64,000 nucleotides of DNA from Streptomyces spongiae (GCF_009377185.1 NZ_VJZC01000006.1:1-64000), one strand, 5' to 3'; positions 35,756 to 45,939 are shown, counted from the stretch's first letter. Notes: generated from the letters alone by a model not told the origin. Program-made: numbers and translations.

Positions 35756-36199
35756 GTGACCGATGCCGGCCGCTCCTGGCGCTGGTCAAGCGGGACCTCG
35801 GTGCGGAGCGGGTGGCGGAGGTGCTGGCGTCGGCTTGTCGACCATGGCTTGCCGGTCCACGGCGGCATCCAGGGCGCGGAGGACGCGGCGGCACAGCTCG
35901 CGGGATTGCAGCGCCGAGAACAGGCATAGGGCCCAGTGCTACCCCACACAGCCCCCGCCGGCAGGCACCAATCCGCAGATCTCCCCATGCCTGCCGTCGA
36001 GCCCGTTTCGTCACCCGACGGGACTGATGAGCGTCACCGCGCCGCCCGCGCGAACCCATGGAGCCACAAGCCTGCTCCGGAGCCGTCCGGCCGTTCGCCG
36101 CTTCCTCGAAGGCCCTCCGCCCGACCCGGCGCCGACCTGTCCTTGGTGTTACTGATCACCGAGGGGGAAGCGGAGCATCCGATGCTGCACCTCACTGTC
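35756..36199. other. Gene-free stretch
   Basis: Open frames here are arginine- and proline-rich shadows with no recognisable domain or ribosome site. I see no gene. The right end merges into the helicase relic. Confidence 0.4.
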
Positions 36200-37336
36200 A
36201 GCCAGATTCCGACCGCGATGCATGAGGCCCGTCAGCTAGTTCAACCAGCGCATCTTCGCCGACGCACCGGATGCCGCACAGCCCTCGTCGTTCCCGCTGC
36301 CGCACGCCGCCCAACTCCCCGTCAGCCGCCGGTTCGGCAGCAAGATTGCAGCACTCGCCAGCGACCTCACGGTCCACCGCAACCAACGCATCGACGGCGC
36401 CGGCCATGAGGGGACCGTCGCCCTCCTGCTCTTCGACGACGACACCGTCGCCGAGGTCGTACCGGCCTTCGAACGGATGGCAGCGGCCACGGTCCCCCGC
36501 CAACTGCTGCTGGACAGCCCACCTCGCGTCCTGGGCGCCCGCCTCACACGGGGAAGCGCCAAGGCCTTTCCACAATCCCTCTCCTGCTACGTACCCGGCT
36601 TCACCACCACGCCGGTCCAGACAACCGGCAGTCTCAGCACGACGACACGCACCGCCCAGGCCCAGCGGCAATCCGGCGACAACCACGCAGCGATCACACT
36701 CCTGTGGAACGCAATCCGTGACGTAGCCCGACTCGCCAGTGTCGGCGGCCTGCCCCCGCTGAGGCGACTGGACCGAGACCCGGCCACCGCCGGAGGCCGG
36801 GCACGCCTGCTCCTGCACGATCTGCTGACGAGCCCACTCGACAGCCACCTCGAATGGGCAGTCCTCACCGCCCGCCTTCTGCGGCTGCTGCCCGACCTGA
36901 CTAAGAGCCCCCTGAAAGGTGTCGCCCGTCTCGCAGATCCCCTCGCCCACATCCCGTACATCGCCCAGCCGGCGCCCGTGCCCGAGGCGTCGGCTGATGC
37001 GGACCACGGTGTGGTGGCGTCGGTGCGGGATCGATCCAGAGCGCCAAGGGCGAAACCCACACGGCCACACTCATCCTCGAATGCCTGGAACGCAGCGGTA
37101 AAAAGCACGACGTACACGAGGTCCTCGGACTGCTGAGCCGACAGCAGGATGCCTCCAAGGCCCTGGTCACGATCCAGCGCGCGGCGCAACTCGTCTTCGT
37201 GGGCGCCACCCGCCCCACTCACCTGCTCGCCTTCGCCGCGCACCGCACACGAGCCGAACCGTACGTCGAGGCGATGACGGCCCGCGGCTGGTCTGTCCAC
37301 GAGATCCACGCGCGCAATCCGATCCCCGCCGTGTGA
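36200..37336 (+). pseudogene. UvrD/RecB-like helicase, C-terminal relic
   Basis: Three frames must be joined. One from about 36240 to 36990 reads RRFGSKIAALASDL, then GTVALLLFDDDTVAEVVPAF, and so on. After a shift near 37025 the sequence reads GSIQSAKGETHTATLILEC and QLVFVGATRPTHLLAFAAHR before a stop at 37336. The last two blocks are the motif V and VI regions of UvrD-type helicases (SIHSVKGET, YVGMTRP). The N-terminal Walker A half is absent. The parent may have been a repair or defence helicase; too little remains to decide. Confidence 0.6.
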
Positions 37337-37385
37337 TTCGGAGCTCAAGCCGTCAGCAAGGTGCGAGTGAAGGCGCTGAGCCCGG

Positions 37386-37574
37386 TCAGCCGGCGACGGT
37401 CAAGACGGCGGACCGTGGCCATGGTTGCGGTGGCACCTCGTCGGGGTGCAGCCGTAAACGGGCCGGCCGCCAGGCTGTGTCCGGGGACATTTCGTGATCC
37501 CTGTTCTTGCGGATGCGGCGCGCGAGCAGGCTCGTGCGCGGGGCCAGTACCCAGCGCAGCAGGCTTAGACTCAC
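37386..37574 (-). CDS. Small basic protein coupled to upstream fragment
   Basis: A 62-residue arginine-rich protein. Its GTG start at 37574 overlaps the stop of the upstream gene fragment (GTGA), the usual sign of a coupled gene pair. It begins SLSLLRWVLAPRTSLLARRI and has no domain that I recognise. Whether it is still expressed is uncertain, since the upstream gene is truncated. Confidence 0.4.
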   Translation of the reverse strand: MSLSLLRWVLAPRTSLLARRIRKNRDHEMSPDTAWRPARLRLHPDEVPPQPWPRSAVLTVAG

Positions 37575-38455
37575 TCCGCTTCCTCGACGGCCGCGATCTC
37601 CTCGGCCAGGTGCCGGTGGCCGAGTGTGGTCATCGCGCTGCGCAGGATTTTCAGGAAGTCCTGCGCGTTGTCTTCAGTGAGCCTGCCGACGAACGGCGTT
37701 GCCGGTCCTGGCCCACTGCAGCAGCATTTCGTGGATGTAGGAGGCGCTGGCCGTCTGTAGACAGGCTGACGTGAGGAGTTCCACGGCCGATGGCCACAGC
37801 GGGGTGTTGTGCCAACGCCAGACCAGCTGGCGCAGTGGTTCTTGTCGACGATGACGTACCGCCCACCGCAGGGCGAAGCTCCCGATGCGCTCGGCCATCG
37901 TCTGCCGTTCTGCGTCAGTGAGCGTTTCGAGCGCGGCCTTGGGCTTCTTCAAGGGGGCGTCGGCCAGCCACTCCAGGAACTTCACCCGGGACAGGGGCCG
38001 ATCGACCCAGAAGTACTCCAGTGCCGCGTCGTCCCATTCGGGGCGGTTGAAGGTGACGGTGTCGTCGGCCAGCAGTTCGGCCTCGATCGAGTCGACCATC
38101 TCGATGACGCCGGGTTCCTGCTGTCCCCTCAGGGATGGGTCACCGTCCCCGAAGACGGATGCCAGGTCGGCTGTGCTGGCGTAGACGTGCGCAACGGACG
38201 CCCCGCGCAAGGTGGCGCAGGCCAGCAGGAAGTTGCGCTGGAAGCTGGTACGGCCGGACTCCTTGTGCCAAGCCAGAAGCTGGGAACGCCAGTTGTTGCG
38301 GGCCGCGATGACGCTGAGAACCTGCCGGTCGAACGGTGTGTCACCGCCGCTCTTCCGTTTACGTGCCAGCGCCTCCAGGTTGGGCAGGTTGCTGTCGTTG
38401 GCATGGTGCGCGTCCAGAATGAGACTGACGATCTCCAGGGCCTCCACCGGTGGCT
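37571..38455 (-). pseudogene. Unrecognised protein, C-terminal part
   Basis: From the junction at 38455 the frame reads [20 protein letters not shown] and continues as a helical, tryptophan-rich protein ([40 protein letters not shown]). A shift near 37698 leads to a proper ending (DFLKILRSAMTTLGHRHLAE) and stop. No catalytic motif is visible. The N-terminal part was removed where an acetyl-CoA synthetase fragment is joined. I cannot name the family; a large helical effector or STAND-type C-terminus is only a guess. Confidence 0.5.
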
Positions 38456-39304
38456 GACCATTGTCACGCCGTGCACGAGCGGGGCGATGATGCCGTACGA
38501 CATGCCGGTGACCCAGCCGGGATCGGCCGTGCACCAGTACACGTCCTCGGGGTGCAGATCGAGCGCGTACGCCGCCGTGGCGCAATGGGCGACCACCGCT
38601 TCGTGGACGTGGACGGCGCCCTTGGGGGTGCCGGTGGTTCCGCTGGTGAAGTGCAGCAGCGCCATGTCCTCCGGCGAGGTCGGCGGGACGGTGAACGCGT
38701 CCGAGGCCGCGGACATCAGTTCGTCGAAGGAGAGCGTGCCGGGATGCTCGTCGGCGCCGGGCCCGACGATGAGGACGTGGTCGAGATCGGGGAGCGCCGC
38801 CCGCCGGTCGGCGATCTTGCGCCGGTACAGGGCCGCGGTGGTCACCAGCACACGGGCGTCGCCGAGCCGCAGGCGCTGCTCCACCGGATCGGGGCCGAAC
38901 GCGGAGAAGAGCGGGCACAGCACGCTCGCGTTCTTCAGCGTGCCGAGCACTGCCGTGTAGAGCTCGGGGCAGCGGCCGAGCAGGGTGAACACCCGGTCTC
39001 CAGGGCCGACGCCGAGTGATCGCAGGACGTTCGCGACGCGGGCCGTACGGCGGGCAAGTTCCAGGTACGTGACGGTGTGGACGGAATTGTCCCGGGCGAT
39101 GCATCGCAACGCGGCCCTGTCCGCGCGGTCCGACGCCGCGTGCCGGTCAACCGCCTCGTGGGCCATGTTGAGTCCGCCGCCGGGCAGCCCGGCCAGTGCG
39201 GTGCGCGCCTGCGGCCATGTGAAGGCGGAGCGGGCCCGGTCGTAGTCGATGAGACGGGGAAGGACGACCGGTGCGGTGTCCTTGTGGATCGTTTCCCAGT
39301 GCAT
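38456..39304 (-). pseudogene. Acetyl-CoA synthetase, N-terminal half
   Basis: From the ATG at 39304 ([19 protein letters not shown]) the protein follows acetate or propionate CoA ligases: [20 protein letters not shown], the phosphate loop [20 protein letters not shown], and [20 protein letters not shown]. Homology stops after PLVHGVTMV, about 280 residues in, at the junction with an unrelated gene. The second half, including the A5, A8 and A10 motifs, is gone. It cannot form thioesters. Confidence 0.82.
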
Positions 39305-39611
39305 GGGTTGCTCATCCCGGCACTGCCCCTGATCTCCAGAGTCGCCGAGCCCAGCCCTGGCCGCATGTCGGTCGCAGGCACGGCCCGACCCGACGGGCCG
39401 CGGCATCCTGCCGGCAATCTGGGGGCCGAGGGCCGCCCGCTTCTTGCGGGCCCGAATTGCACGGTGCGCGGTTTCGCTCCGCTTCGCCGTGTCTCCTGAT
39501 GGCCCTCGGCTCATTTCCATTCCACCGTCGCTGACCGGCGAGTCGTAGGGCCGGACGGCCCTGGCCTGGGGGCCGGACGGCCCGTTCGGGCTCCCTCAGG
39601 CCCGAGCGGGC

Positions 39612-40640
39612 TCACTCGCGGTGCAGCACGACTTTGAGGGCGCCGGTGTCGGGGCCGTGGGAGAAGACGTCGTAGGCGTGTTCCATCCGGCTGAGGCCGA
39701 AGGTGTGGGAGACGAGCTGGGAGACGTGCAGGCGCCCGGAGGCCACCAGGTCGAGCAGCCAGGGCAGGGAGGAGGTGTCGACCTGACCGGTGCTGATCGT
39801 CATGTTCTTGCGCCACAGGGCCTCTAGGTGCAGCGTGGTCGGCTTGCCGTGCGTGCCGATGTTGGCGATATGGCCGCCCGAGCGGATGACCCGTGTGCAG
39901 AGGATGAAGCTGTCCGGATCTCCGGCGGCCTCGATGGCCACGTCGGCGCCGGGTCCCTCGGCCAGATCGGCGATCAGTCGCCCGGGAAGCTCGGCGGAAT
40001 CCGCCCCCAGACGAGCGGCGGCTTCAAGCCGGGAGGGGGACCGGTCCACGGCGATGATTCTGCGGGGCGAGTAGATCCGAGCGATGACGACCGCGGCGAG
40101 TCCCACGGGGCCGGCGCCCACCACGACGACGGTGTCCCCGGGGCCCACGTGTCCGTTCCGCACGCCGACCTCGTAGGCGGTGGGGAGCACTTCGGCGAGC
40201 AGTACGGCGTCATCGAGTGCCAGGGATCCGGGCCGCCGCCGGGTGGAGTAGTCGGCGAACGGCACCCGTACGAACTCGGCCTGTGTCCCGTTGAGCAGGT
40301 TTCCGAGGATCCACCCGCCTTCGCCGCGGCACTGCCCGTACATGCCGTCCCGGCAGAACTCACAGCGCCCGCAGGCCGAGACGGACGACACGATCACTTG
40401 GTCCCCCGGGGCCATGGAGTGCACCTCGCGGCCCACTTCCACCACCTCGCCCACGGCCTCGTGACCGAGGACCGTTCCTGGCTTCACCTCGGGCAGGTCG
40501 CCACGCAGGATGTGCAGATCACTGCCACAGATGGTGGTGGCTTCAACGCGCACGACCGCATCGGTCGGATCCTCGATCGCCGGATCAGCGACCGTGTCCC
40601 AGGAGATCTGTTCGGGGCCGTGGTAGACGAGTGCTCGCAT
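39612..40640 (-). CDS. Zinc-dependent alcohol dehydrogenase
   Basis: A 342-residue MDR enzyme. The catalytic zinc ligands are C38 (TICGSDLH) and the histidine-glutamate pair in LGHEAVGEV. The structural zinc site is CGRCEFCRDGMYGQC. The NAD fold is TVVVVGAGPVGLAAVVIAR. It oxidises or reduces an alcohol-aldehyde pair in the cytosol; the substrate is not known. The ATG at 40640 removes an arginine-rich extension. It lies 133 bases downstream of the PAS-SpoIIE gene on the same strand and stands at the left edge of the stress island. Confidence 0.92.
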   Translation of the reverse strand: MRALVYHGPEQISWDTVADPAIEDPTDAVVRVEATTICGSDLHILRGDLPEVKPGTVLGHEAVGEVVEVGREVHSMAPGDQVIVSSVSACGRCEFCRDGMYGQCRGEGGWILGNLLNGTQAEFVRVPFADYSTRRRPGSLALDDAVLLAEVLPTAYEVGVRNGHVGPGDTVVVVGAGPVGLAAVVIARIYSPRRIIAVDRSPSRLEAAARLGADSAELPGRLIADLAEGPGADVAIEAAGDPDSFILCTRVIRSGGHIANIGTHGKPTTLHLEALWRKNMTISTGQVDTSSLPWLLDLVASGRLHVSQLVSHTFGLSRMEHAYDVFSHGPDTGALKVVLHRE

Positions 40641-40773
40641 GGTCACCCACTCCCTGGCTGCCTCCTTCCACCGTCGCTCTCCCAGAAGGTGCGGGCAACC
40701 GGGGAAGTTCGGAACCGCTGGGTGGCAACCGGGTGCTGCCCGGCGACGGCCCCGCTCGCCACGGGCGGGACCG

Positions 40774-42019
40774 TTACAGGCGGATGACGACCAAGGCGAT
40801 GTCGTCGGGGCCTCCACCGGTGACGTCGAGGCGGTCCAGCAGTGCGTCGGCCAGTTGCTCGGGGGCGCGGGTGCCGATCTCCTGAGCCAGGGCTGTGGTC
40901 AGGCGTTCCAGGCCGACGTCTATGTCCTCGCCGCGGCGTTCGATGAGGCCGTCGGTGTACAGCACGAGGGTGTCCCCTCGGGTGTAGGTGAGGCTGGCCT
41001 GGTGGCGGGGGACATGGTGCAGGCGTGCGCCGAGCGGGCGGATCGGTGGCCTTGTCCAGCAGCTCGCAGGCCCCGTCGGAGTGGAGCAGGACGGGCGGCG
41101 GATGTCCGGCGCTGCTGTAGATGATCAGTCTGGTGCGAGAGTCGACGAGTACCTTGACCGCGGTTGCGGCTGTGGCGCCTTCCAGGGAGCGGGAGTACAG
41201 GCCAAGGAATTCCAGGGCCTGGGCAGGGCTGGGGACGGCACGTATGGCTGCGCTCAGGGCGCTGCGGAGCATGCCCATGACGGCCGCGGCGTCCAAGCCA
41301 TGGCCGACGACGTCTCCGACTGCCGCGGCGTAGCGGCCGGGCGGCAGGTCGACGATGCCGAACCAGTCGCCGCACACGTTGAGTGATGTGGTCGCGGGCA
41401 GGTACCGCACGGCGATGTTCTCTCTGCGCTCGTTCAGGGCGGGGACGTAGAGCATGGCTTCCTGCAGGGCGACGGCGATCTGTCGTTCGCGGGCGTGGGC
41501 CTGGCGTAGTTCCTGGTTCAGCCGATGCAACTCGCGGGCCCGCACGTACAGTTCGGCCGCCATGCCTTTCTCCCGCTCGGTGAATTCCTCGGTGAGCCGG
41601 CGTGCCCGGCGTGAGTGGACGAAGGCGGTAACGTCCTCGGCCCGCTGAACGATCCATTTCACCCTGCCGTCCGGCCCGGGAAGGGGTGTGTGGATCTCGG
41701 ACCACCACCGCTCCTCGAACCCGCCCGGCTGGCCGGGGGCGGGGATGTCGTACCGCTGCAGCACCAGGGTTTCCGGTTTCCCGGTGTCCAGGACCCGGCG
41801 CAGTGACGTCTTCAGGTTCCGTTCTGCGTCGTCCTCCGGGACGCCGGGGTTTTCCGGCAGGGCGTCGAAGAAGTAGTTACCGACCAGTTCTTCCCTGCTC
41901 CGTCCAGTGGCCTGCAGGCATGCGGGGTTGACGTAGCGGATCACCAGGTCCGTGTCCAGTACCAGGTACGGGCTTGATGTGGCTTCGAAGAAAGCCGTGA
42001 AATCGATGTCCGTTGTCAT
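40774..42019 (-). pseudogene. PAS-SpoIIE serine phosphatase, one frameshift
   Basis: A PAS domain (residues about 1-125; DLVIRYVNPACLQATGRS), a coiled linker (about 130-175), and a SpoIIE-type PP2C domain (about 180-410; VCGDWFGIVDLPPGRYAAAV, GDVVGHGLDAAAVMG). An extra base near 41036, in a CCC run, shifts the frame before the last acidic motif. The other frame completes the protein with LVLYTDGLIERRGEDIDVGL and GPDDIALVVIRL. The gene is otherwise whole, so an error or a fresh mutation is possible. It would sense a ligand and dephosphorylate an anti-anti-sigma factor. Confidence 0.75.
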
Positions 42020-42406
42020 AACCCGCTCCCGTGACCTGCGAGCGCGACTGCCTGCACTTCCAATCTAGAAGCGACCACGTCCTGGCTCACCTGACGGGGA
42101 CCAGGAAGCGGGTCCGGCACCCTCGGGAGCCTCTCGTAGCCGCAGACGTAACGACGTGCACGCGTGATCCCGCGAATGTGCGTACACGCGTCCGCGCTGA
42201 TGGCAGTTCGGGCCCGTCTCCCAGCCCTCACCAGGCATAACTGGCCACCCACGCCGAGATCAACGATGTCTGATCACCGGGAGGACCGAGAAACAATCGG
42301 ACACCGTCACCCAGCGGTCGTGGTCGGCCGGATGGGGACGCTGTTGCGCCGATCAGAGACAGCCAGCCGCTCAGCCCGGCCATGCCGGCGTGGCGTACCA
42401 ACTCGT
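42020..42406. other. Intergenic region, no gene seen
   Basis: This holds the promoter side of the PAS-SpoIIE gene and the downstream side of the phosphotransferase-AAA gene. Small open frames on both strands lack ribosome sites and recognisable content. No clear inverted repeat was found. Confidence 0.4.
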
Positions 42407-43969
42407 CTAGTCCGGCTCCATGTAGGGGCGGCGGAAGAGCGGGGCCGGGCTGTCGGCGCGCGGGCGAATCGCTGCCAGCGCCTGGACCACCGCGGCTTCC
42501 AGGGAGCCGCTCGTATCGACCCTGACAGCCTCGGGCCATGGCGGTTCCGTGACAGCCATGGCGGTGGCCACGTCGAGGCCGGCGTCGGACGCACCGGGCG
42601 CGCGGGTGGCGAGGCGGGTCGTGGTCACCTCGCCCGGAACCTGGCAGTGGAGGGCGACGAGGTCGGTGTGCGTGCGTTCGGCCAGGCGCAGGGCGGCTTC
42701 GCGCTGTGCGGCGTCGTGCCAGGTGGCATCCAGGACGACGGACTCACCCTGGGACAGAAGCGTAGACGCGCGGTCGAGCAGTGCGGCGTACGTCCTGCTG
42801 GTCCATTCGGTCGAGTACAGGCCCTCGCCGTAGGCAGCTGCTGACGGCTGCTCCGCGGGGATGCCCGCCAGCTCCTTGCGGAGACGGTCGCTGCTGAGCA
42901 GAGTGACCCCGAGGCGGTCGGCGAGCGCGCCGGAGAGCGTCGACTTGCCGCTGCCCGGGAGGCCGCCGACGAGGGTCAGGCCGACGGCGGAGGCGCGCAG
43001 GTGGCGCAGGGCAGTGCTGATCAGTCGGCGTGCTGCCCCCTCCCCACCCGGCGTGCCCTGGCGTGCCTGGATCAGGGAGACCTTGGCGCGGACGAACGCG
43101 CGGTAGGCGACGTAGTGGTGGCGCAGGGAGGACGGTGCCGGGTCGCCGGAGTACTCGCTGTACTCGGCGAGGAAGAACGCTGCGGCCTCCGGGGCGCCGA
43201 GTTGTTCCAGGTCCATGGCGAGGAACGCGGCGTCGTCGAGGCCGTCGACGTAGCGAAGGTGGTCGTCGAACTCCAGGCAGTCCAGGACGCGAGGGCCGTC
43301 GTCGAGGCAGAAGATGTCCTCGGTGAGCAGGTCTCCGTGGCCGTCGACCACCCGGCCCTGCTCGATCCGCGTGGCGAACAGGGGCTCGCGGCCGGCGAGA
43401 TAGCGGCGCACCAGGCGCTCGGTCTCCTCCACGCCGTCGGGCGCGGTGTCGTCGTCGGACAGGGCATGGACCTGGGTGAAGCTTGCTTCCCAGCGCGAGG
43501 ACAGCGCGTCGCGCGTGCCCTGCTCGTCCACCTCCCGGCTACGAGGTGCGCTCGCGTGGTGGGAGGCGAGCAGGCGGGCGACCGCGCGAAGGACGTCGTC
43601 GACGGCGGCGCCTTCCCCTACGAGCCGGGAGAGGCGGCGCTCGGTGGGCATCCGCCGCATCACCACGACGGGTTCTGAGACGCCCGTGTCCGGGCTGCGG
43701 AATTCGCCGACGCCGAGGTAGACGTCGGGGGCGAAGCGGCGGTTGAGGGCGACTTCCCTCTCGCAGGCGGCGCGCCGGGCGGTCACCGTGGTGTAGTCCA
43801 GGAACGTCAGGTCGAGTGGCTTCTTCACCTTGTACGCGCGTTCCCCGATGAAGAGCACCACCGCGGTGTGGGTCTCGCGCACCTCGGCGCGCGGGAGGGA
43901 CGGAGTCCCGGGGACGTCGGCCCGTCGCGCCGCCTCCCTCGGCTCCCTGCGGCGGCTCGGCTCAGTCAT
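42407..43969 (-). CDS. Phosphotransferase-AAA kinase fusion (Rv2004c-like)
   Basis: A 520-residue protein. The N-terminal two-thirds is an aminoglycoside-phosphotransferase-like kinase (YKVKKPLDLTFLDYTT, catalytic loop VVDGHGDLLTEDIFCLD). The C-terminal third is an AAA/zeta-toxin-like P-loop kinase with Walker A GGLPGSGKSTLS (about residue 360). This order matches Rv2004c of Mycobacterium tuberculosis, a hypoxia-induced protein of unknown substrate. The ATG at 43969 overlaps the stop of the universal stress protein, a gene pairing also seen in that organism (Rv2005c-Rv2004c, from memory). It is not an antibiotic resistance gene by any evidence here. Confidence 0.85.
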   Translation of the reverse strand: MTEPSRRREPREAARRADVPGTPSLPRAEVRETHTAVVLFIGERAYKVKKPLDLTFLDYTTVTARRAACEREVALNRRFAPDVYLGVGEFRSPDTGVSEPVVVMRRMPTERRLSRLVGEGAAVDDVLRAVARLLASHHASAPRSREVDEQGTRDALSSRWEASFTQVHALSDDDTAPDGVEETERLVRRYLAGREPLFATRIEQGRVVDGHGDLLTEDIFCLDDGPRVLDCLEFDDHLRYVDGLDDAAFLAMDLEQLGAPEAAAFFLAEYSEYSGDPAPSSLRHHYVAYRAFVRAKVSLIQARQGTPGGEGAARRLISTALRHLRASAVGLTLVGGLPGSGKSTLSGALADRLGVTLLSSDRLRKELAGIPAEQPSAAAYGEGLYSTEWTSRTYAALLDRASTLLSQGESVVLDATWHDAAQREAALRLAERTHTDLVALHCQVPGEVTTTRLATRAPGASDAGLDVATAMAVTEPPWPEAVRVDTSGSLEAAVVQALAAIRPRADSPAPLFRRPYMEPD

Positions 43970-44840
43970 GGGGGACGACGGCGACCGGGCAGCGGGCGTG
44001 GTGAACGGCGGCCTGGGCCACGGGCCCCAGTCGGGATCCCAGGTTGGGATGGTGCTTGCGACGGCCGACAACCAGCAGTTCGGCGCCCTCCGCGGCTCCC
44101 GCGATGGCCCTGGCAGGGCTGTCGAGGCGGACCGTGTCAGCCACGACCACACTCGGAAACTTCTCGCACCAGGGGCGGAGCGCCTGACGGAGGTGCTTCT
44201 GCGCCTCCTCGACGATCTCCTGGGTCACGGTGTGGTCCACACCCCAAGGGGCGTAGGCGTGGAGCGGCACACTGCGGCCATGGACGGCGTGCAGACGCAG
44301 GTCCCGGGCCGCGGCGGTGGTGAAGGCGAATTCGAGCAGTTCGTCGACCGGGCCATGCGGCTTCACCGCCACGACTACCTCGCCGGGCGCGTCTCGTTCC
44401 GGTGCCGACAGCCCTTCTGCCTGCCCGCGGGCTCGCACCAGGACCACGGGCCGCTCGGCGCGCCCCACGACGATCATGCTGATGTCACCGAGGAAGTAGC
44501 TTTCCACGGGGGCCAGGCCCCGTGAACCGAGCACGAGCATCTCGGACTCCGACGCCGCGTTGAGTAGTGCGTCCTGGGCGTCGTCGGCGACCAGATTGCC
44601 GACGACGATGAGGCCAGGGTGCCGCGCCTGGAGTTCCGCTTGGGCATGGTGAACGAGCCGCTTCGCCCAGTAGTTCTGGTCCATTTCCGAGGGGATGCGG
44701 GTCGGTTCCGGTGCGAGGAGGGGCCACGCGTGCAGCAGGCGCAGGGTGAGGCCTCGCCGCTCGGCCTCGTCGGCGGCCCAGTGGGCGGCGGCGAGGCTCT
44801 CAGGAGAGCCGTCGAGGCCGACGGTGAGGACTCGTTCCAT
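43962..44840 (-). CDS. Universal stress protein, tandem domain
   Basis: A 292-residue protein of two Usp domains (about 1-145 and 150-292). The ATP-binding loop of the first reads LGSRGLAPVESYFLGDIS; the second reads VGRRKHHPNLGSRLG. Each begins with the beta strand and aspartate typical of the fold (VLTVGLDGS, EVVVAVKPHG). The ATG at 44840 gives MERVLTVGLDGSPES. It is divergent from the next stress protein gene at 45065. Proteins of this kind bind ATP and support survival during growth arrest. Confidence 0.92.
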   Translation of the reverse strand: MERVLTVGLDGSPESLAAAHWAADEAERRGLTLRLLHAWPLLAPEPTRIPSEMDQNYWAKRLVHHAQAELQARHPGLIVVGNLVADDAQDALLNAASESEMLVLGSRGLAPVESYFLGDISMIVVGRAERPVVLVRARGQAEGLSAPERDAPGEVVVAVKPHGPVDELLEFAFTTAAARDLRLHAVHGRSVPLHAYAPWGVDHTVTQEIVEEAQKHLRQALRPWCEKFPSVVVADTVRLDSPARAIAGAAEGAELLVVGRRKHHPNLGSRLGPVAQAAVHHARCPVAVVPHD

Positions 44841-44872
44841 GGCGACTGCCTCTGTCTCGTACGAAGCTGGAA

Positions 44873-44896
44873 GGACGGTGAGCATGGCCACCGTCC
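44873..44896. promoter_or_regulatory. Inverted repeat between divergent stress-protein genes
   Basis: GGACGGT (44873-44879) and ACCGTCC (44890-44896) flank a 10-base spacer in the 224-base gap between the two universal stress protein genes. The size and position fit a dimeric regulator site. It does not match the DosR-type box. Confidence 0.4.
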
Positions 44897-45064
44897 GGGC
44901 TCCGCCCCCCTGTGAATGGGTGGCTGTGCAGGCCGGCCGTGGGGCGTGCTCGGCGCCGAGCACTGCGCTTCTACGTCGAGGACTACCGCAGATCTCCTCG
45001 CGGCGCATGTGGTGCCCGGCCAAGCGGCGCTCGCGAGAAGTCCGGAACAAACGAGGTGGGAGCG

Positions 45065-45887
45065 GTGGCGGTTCCCCTGGTGGTCGGTATCGACGGGTCC
45101 GAGGCGAGCCTTGAGGCGGTGGACTGGGCCGCGGACGAGGCACTCCGTCACGAGGTGCCGCTCCATCTCGTGCACGCGGCCGCACCGGACCACGAGACGC
45201 CCGCGTCCGGCCTGGTCGCCGACGCCTCGGAGCGAGCCAGGAAGAACGCACCGGCCCTGCGGCTGTCGAGTGAGGTACCCCACGAGGACGCGGCGTCCGC
45301 CCTGATCGGCAGAGGGCGCAACGCCCTCGCACTGGTACTCGGCTCCAGGGGGCTCGGCGATCTCGCCGGCCTGCTCCTGGGGTCGGTCAGCCTGGCTGTG
45401 GCCGCCCACGCAGACTGCCCGGTCGTCGTCGTGCGCGGAGGCGTGGGGCACAGGAACGGCCGGTTCGGGAACGTCGTCGTCGGAGTCGAGGACGGGGAGG
45501 GCAGCGGTACGGCCGTGGAGTTCGCGTTCCGGGAGGCCCACGTGCGGCGCTGTCGACTGGTGGCCGTGCACTCCTGGATCACCCCGGTGGGGAACCCCGG
45601 GCCTCCGGGCCTGTCCGGATACGCGCTCCAGGCCATGCGGCGCCCACCGGCGCAGGTGCTCGCGGACGCGCTGCTCGGCCCTGGGGATCGGTCAGGACGT
45701 GCCGGTGAGCAGGGAAGTGGTCGAGGGCTCAGCCCGACGGGCGCTCCTGGAGGCCGCGTCCGACGCTGATCTGCTCGTCGTCGGGGCCCGCAGAAGACAC
45801 GGGCACGTCGGCCTGCAGTTGGGCCTGACCAACCATGCGGTGCTGCATCACGCGCCATGTCCTGTCGCGGTCGTCCCACAGATATGA
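45065..45887 (+). pseudogene. Universal stress protein, tandem domain, one frameshift
   Basis: The GTG at 45065 begins VAVPLVVGIDGSEASLEAVD. The first domain ends with LGSRGLGDLAGLLLGSVSLA, and the second starts GRFGNVVVGVEDGEGSG. A shift near 45678 interrupts the second domain. The other frame completes it with GIGQDVPVSREVVEG and LLVVGARRRHGHVGLQLGLT. It closely resembles the intact protein at 52424-53299. As the rest is well preserved, the shift may be recent or an error. Confidence 0.8.
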
Positions 45888-45939
45888 CCAGTGACGAGCG
45901 AAGCGGGAAGAGCAGGACGGGACGAGAAGCCGGTCAGCA

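Noticed and set aside
40033-40045. GGGACCGGTCC, a DosR-like palindrome
   Set aside because: It lies deep inside the alcohol dehydrogenase coding sequence, so it is most likely a codon-driven coincidence.
42407-43969. Antibiotic resistance by aminoglycoside phosphotransferase
   Set aside because: The kinase part is fused to a P-loop kinase and paired with a universal stress protein, which fits the Rv2004c family and not known resistance enzymes.
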